DNA of 64,000 bases, taken from Owenia fusiformis. Its lineage: Eukaryota; Annelida; Polychaeta; Sabellida; Oweniidae. Positions 37,001 to 43,000 of the stretch are shown piece after piece. The DNA lies in assembly GCA_903813345.2 (NCBI GenBank), contig CAIIXF020000011.1:3496571-3560570 (forward strand). Reading direction: 5' to 3'. Numbering within the stretch: the first letter of the stretch is position 1; the number at the start of each line of letters is the position of its first letter. Both the position numbers and the translations under genes were made by a program. The notes below the pieces were generated by a model. It ran no database searches, had not been told where the DNA came from, and saw only the letters and a list, made by a program, of their open reading frames with translations.

Positions 37001-40000
37001 AAAAAAAGTATCACTAGCAAATATAAAAAAAAGATATATATATATATAGTCTAACTAGTTTACAAGGGTATATAGGTATATGAGTCTCATATATACAAGT
37101 ATTTACATGATATAACATAGTACAATGCATACACTAAGCATGTATGTACGTTGTGTTTAAATGATGTGCCATGACTATTGTAATATACAATGCGTGGATA
37201 GTAAATAAAATGTTTAATAAGACAGTTTTTTTTATAAATAGCTTGACAAGAGGTCAGATTTGTAGGCCTTTTTAAAGGAGATTATAGATTTTGACATTTT
37301 TGTGGAATTTTTAAGAGAATTCCATAGTGAAGGCCCATTACGTTTTATGGAAAATTTGTTCGCATGTTCAATATGGAAGTTGTCACATTGGCGGGTATTA
37401 TAACTATGTGTATCGCAGTTTATTTGGAAATTTGTATCGAGTAGAGAATTTAGTATTTGGTCACCATCTTTTACTTGGTACATGAAAATTGCTGTATTCA
37501 GCTTATTTATATCATATATATTCAGAAGATTAAGTTCTTTGAATAATGGAGCTGTATGATCAAGGTATTTTTTTCCTATGCGAACAAATCGATTTTGAAT
37601 CATGTGAATTTTATTAAGATAAGATTTGTAGTTGTTACCCCAAATAATATTGCAGTAATTGAGTTGAGAGTGAATAAGAGAGTAGTATATACTGAGCAAA
37701 GCACTTTTTGTTAAAAAATTATGGACTCCATACAAGACCCAAATGCACTGAGAAATCTTTTTTTCTAAGTTTTTGATATGCTCTTTGAAAGTTAAATTGG
37801 CATCAATAGCTATTCCTAAGAAAGATATAGTGATGTCTTGCTTGAGTTTGGTGTCATTTATTTTGAGAAAGTGATTGTTAGATGTTTTACCTGGTCCAAA
37901 GAGAATCCATTTAGTTATCATAATAACATAAGAATAATTGAAAGGATTTGATTCAATATCTCAGCTTCAGCTTCACATACCTCCCCTGGGCACCTGCCAG
38001 AAATCTCCGAAATTTGATAGAAAGCTACCTCCATAGGCCCAGGAACATGTATAAAAATATCGAGGCGATTTTTATAAATGTTACTGGGCCTATGGCTACG
38101 TCCTTTGTTCATGACATTCCAAAGATCAACTTTCTCTATTATATTATCCATTCGTCAGTGTAGGCAAACCTCTTCGTCGGTGTAATATTGGCAATATTAA
38201 TGCCGATCGTCAGTGAAACAAAAGCGAGGGACTAAATATGTGAAATGCGTCTTCGTTAACATACCAAACCTAAAACCATCGACACATTCTCAAACTAAAC
38301 TATCTCCCATAACTTCGAGCCAAATTATAATCAACATCGTGACATATAAGTAGATGTAAATCGAGAAATAAAAATATCTCACCGAGTTCAAATCCCGGAA
38401 GTAGTTCCGCCATGATACACTGACGATACGTCTGTGTAACTAGGTGGGTATCAGTGACTTAGGGGCTTTTTATGATTAAAAGGATTGGTACGTGCCTCAC
38501 CCATCAATAATATCCTGATGTCATTTCGTCCCAATAATCGGTGATAGTCCTCCGACACAAGATTTAGAATATTCAGTTATCCTATAATTACTGGTTATCC
38601 TATAATTACTCTCCTTGCATTTTGTGTCCATGAGCAACCCATTTGGTTTACTAGTAATGTTATGTTATTTGTTTTTATTTGTCTGTTCCTTATTAATGGT
38701 TTATCGGATAACTTTACGTGTTGATAAGTAGCCTTGCCCAAGTCGGTCTCTTACTTATTTTGATTTCTATTATGACCGCCTTGTACCAATGAGAAAGCAA
38801 CGGTATTATATTATTATGCACGGTAAAGACAAGTACACTTTTCACGAACAAATCCTCCAGCAAATCTTGCACAATTCATCATGAAAATTACACTTTGCAT
38901 TCGTTTGACTTCACTTATTAAAAGAGAGCTTCGTTGTTTAACTAGACTCTGCACGCAGGGTATATGAAAATACAAATATTTTATCAGATAAATATCAATC
39001 TGAGTTTAGTGGATGCTGGGGTACAATCAGATACCCAGAGGTGAGAAGATTTCAACAAGAAGCGTTGAAAAGATCTCTGAAATTGTCGAACATATTTGTT
39101 ACATCTCTAGAGGCCGAGATTCATATCAATTACTGAATTATATCGACAATTACATGGACGAGGTCTTCGTGCATTTACATCGCGAATTCAGTTTTAAATC
39201 AACATTGGGTCGCATGGTTTAATTTATATTAATGCCGGTGTAAAAGGGTAGGAGGTCCTATCAAATTATGGTCCTACTCTCCATAGATTTATAAATATGG
39301 TGACCTCAATACATCTCTTTCCCTTATTATCTTATTCGCAATCAGGGCCAGTAAGGGCCGTTAGGAAAGGGGACAATACTCCCTGGGGGACCATCATTTC
39401 TTTCACACCGGCTTACATTCAAATGTACAATTAATTGCATAATATATTGTAATTCTGAAGAAATGCACGATCAGATCATTGAATTTCAAGTCTTTAATAT
39501 CACCCTTGGTATACGCAGCTAACGAAAATTGACCGGTACGGGTCAAAAGCTGGACCGGTACGGGTTAACGGTTTTATTTGAATTTAAAACAGCAATAACT
39601 TGCTCAATATTGACTTCCTCGTGTCTAATTTGAAATATATGATGCCTCTCGATGCTTTTAAGTACCCCAATTTTTTTACAGATTTTTAAACGGACCAAAA
39701 CTCTCTAAATGCGCATTTATGCTCTTTTCTCTCGAGAACAACTGTCTCATTTTCACGATAACTTTTATTTAGTACTTCTAACATATAAGATCTATTTTTC
39801 CCCATCAAGGTATGATGTAAATGACATGCTATTTACATCATGTGAGTTTCAATGACGCGCGTTTGATTTTATAAAAAAATGCCAAACTTTGTGACAAAGA
39901 ATTTCTATAGCTATTGCCCCAAACCGGTCCGTCTTCTCGCTGCAAGCTATTGCCCCGAACCGGTCCGTCTTCTCGCTGCAAGCATCGGCAGGCATCATAT

Positions 40001-43000
40001 ATTTCAAATTAGACACGAGGAAGTCAATATTGAGCAAGTTATGGCTGTTTTAAATTCAAATAAAACATTTAACCCGTACCGGTCCAGCTTTTGCTTTTGA
40101 CCCGTACCGGTCAATTTTCGTTAGCTGCGTATACCAAGGGTGAATATGTAGTTTGTTTTGTTTATGCTGGTAAACCTGAAAACGTTTTGATTGGTCAATC
40201 AGCCAGAAGTCACACGTCGATGTCCATGCGATCTGTCAATCAATACAGTTTCGCGATTCTCTTGACAGCGTAGAATTTATGGAAATCCCGAAACAGCTGA
40301 ATAACTTATCATAATATCAGCGATGATGTATTCGATTGTACAAGGCGGTAATAATTCAAGATCAGATAAGTAAAAAAAAATACCGACTTGGGCAAGGCTA
40401 GTTGATAAGGTACTTTTAAAAATATACTAAACAACACAATAGGACGAACATATTTTTTTATATATGCAATTAAATAACGTTTTGCAATGTCAAAGTTTAA
40501 CGTCTAATTAGTTTTATTTACAAAACAGGATGTAATGAATATCGTAAAATTTAGTATCCTTATACAAGGGCAGTCAAACGTTGTTGAATTTTTTTTCTAA
40601 TTTTGAAGGATATAATTAGATAGGAATAACATGTAAACTTACTGTAATTTACACCAGGTACATCAGCTACACCAGGTTCATCAGCTACACCAAGTACCTC
40701 AGCTACACCAGGATCATCAGCTGCACCGATAACATCAGCTTCACCAGGAACATCAGCTGCACCAGTTACATCAGCTGCACCAGTTACATCAGCTGCACCA
40801 GTAACATCAGCTGCACCAGTTACATCAGCTGCGCCAATTACATCAGCTGCACCAGTTACATCAGCTGCACCAGTTACATCAGCTGTGCCAGTTACATCAG
40901 CTGCACCAGTTACATCAGCTGTACCAGGTACATCAGCTGCACCAGTTACATCAGCTGCACCAAGTACCTCAGCTACACCAGGAACATCAGCTGCACCGAT
41001 AACATCAGCTTCACCAGGAACATCAGCTGCACCAGTTACATCAGCTGCACCAGTAACATCAGCTGCACCAGTTACATCAGCTGCGCCAGTTACATCAGCT
41101 GCACCAGTTACATCAGCTGCGCCAGTTACATCAGCTGCGCCAGTTACATCAGCTGCACCAGTTACATCAGCTGCGCCAGTTACATCAGCTGCGCCAGTAA
41201 CATCAACTGCACCAGTAACATCAGCTGCGCCAGTTACATCAGCTGCGCCAGTTACATCAGCTGCGCCAGTTACATCAGCTGCGCCAGTTACATCAGCTGC
41301 GCCAGTTACATCAGCTGCGCCAGTTACATCAGCTGCACCAGTTACATCAGCTGCACCAGTTACATCAGCTGCACCAACTACACCAGCTTCACCAGTTACA
41401 TCAGCTACACCAGGTATTTCAAGCGCTTGCTTTATTATACTTGGTCCTTTCTGAATTCTTAAAGGTCAAATGTCAAGGTATTGCATGACAAATTATTTAA
41501 GACAGGTACATCTGTGAATATAAGTTTTTTTATCACGATAAAGTCAACATATCTCATCGAAATAATGCGTTTTCCTCATATTGAGGTCCCAAAGGATAAT
41601 AAAATTATCAGAATTTGACTCTCCGAAAACTATAGGTTAGGACACTACCTCAAAACATTTTTTCAAAATAGTTATTTTGTGAATCTTATTTGCAATCAAA
41701 ATCTGATTTCGTAGTGTTAAGAAACATTCATCGTTTATTTTATGATTCAGCCGTTCAAATTGCTGTTAGGTACTTGCTCGTTGCATAAAGATGATAACAC
41801 AAGAAGTTCAGGAAGGTTTAACCATACATAGTCTAGATTATGATTTAATTGAAAAGCGTTGAATTCAATTAATGGACGTCCGATTTGGTTTTATGTCCTC
41901 AACTTAGGTTTAATTTGATATTAACACATAAGTCATTCACGATTGCGACAAATTGTACAAGGGGGGGGGGGGGGTTGTCAATAAAATCTGTGAAAATGTT
42001 TCTTATTATAGGCTTCCCCAAATTACGGAATGAATAAGTAAACGAATCGTCGAGATAGTATTCTTGTTCACACTGATGCCAACTTTTCTTCAGTCCCTTT
42101 TTTGGACCTGTATAAATGTTTTTTTTCAATATACCATAAACCGAAATAACCGTAGCCCTGCATGTGTAGTATATCGAGATAACGGGTGATGATACAGATA
42201 AAATTAATGATGTTGGTTGAATCTGTCTGAATCTCGACTGGCATACGATTGGATGCCCCTTCATTGTAACTGTGATTAAACAAGAACATGTTAGTTGTCA
42301 TATGAATAAACCAAGGGTTAATTGAATTTTAGCATTGCACCAATGGAGCAATGGAGATTTGGCCCAAGTTTTTTTAAATGTCATGGATAATTAGTTAAAT
42401 GACATAAATGAAGTGTAAATCAATTCTATTATTGGAGAAAACTTGTCGCTGAATACAAAATGTGTTATCATTGAAAAGGTTCAAATTAAATTAATAAACC
42501 ATCTGATTGTGTTTTATATCATTTATTTGCCGCACGTTGGGCTCATTAGTTTGTTTTGTATATTTCATAAGCTCTACAAATTGAGGAACTAACTTATATT
42601 TATTTATTTTCTTACGTTCATCTGATTATCAAATCGGTATGCCTAAAAAATCCTACGAAAGGCATAGGCGTAGCCAGGGGGGGGGGTGCGATCGCACCAA
42701 TCGCACCCCCCCTGGCTACGCCCACCCTCCATATCCAATGAACAGTGAACAGAGGAAGAAAAGAGCTTTAAAATGCTTTTTATTTGAAGCTTCTAGCTCA
42801 ATTTTGAAGGAAGTTGAATCAATTTTTGTAAAATTCAAAATAAATATATTATTGGCTTGTTAATGCTACAATCGCATCCCCCTGACTGAAAACCGATTTT
42901 TTGGGCGATCACATCCCCCTGACTGAAAACTAGCTACGGCCCCGGAGCGTGTTAAAGTATGGTTCGTAGCACTCTCTAATCACCCAGTTGAGATTCATGC

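Larger units (their letters stand above)
38729..40400. mobile_element. 1.67-kb element with 9-bp TSD (Mutator-like)
   Basis: The ends are TAGCCTTGCCCAAGTCGGT and its exact inverse ACCGACTTGGGCAAGGCTA. The 9-bp GTTGATAAG flanks both sides (38720-38728 and 40401-40409). The TIRs match for about 60 bp, with a shared ACCGCCTTGTAC further in. A 9-bp duplication is the MULE hallmark. No transposase is present. It contains the smaller element 39501-40142 and the 179-bp MITE 39234-39412. Confidence 0.8.

Noticed and set aside
41899-42264. 121-codon minus-strand frame
   Set aside because: It includes a poly-Pro stretch from the G-run and overlaps another open frame; no domain recognised.
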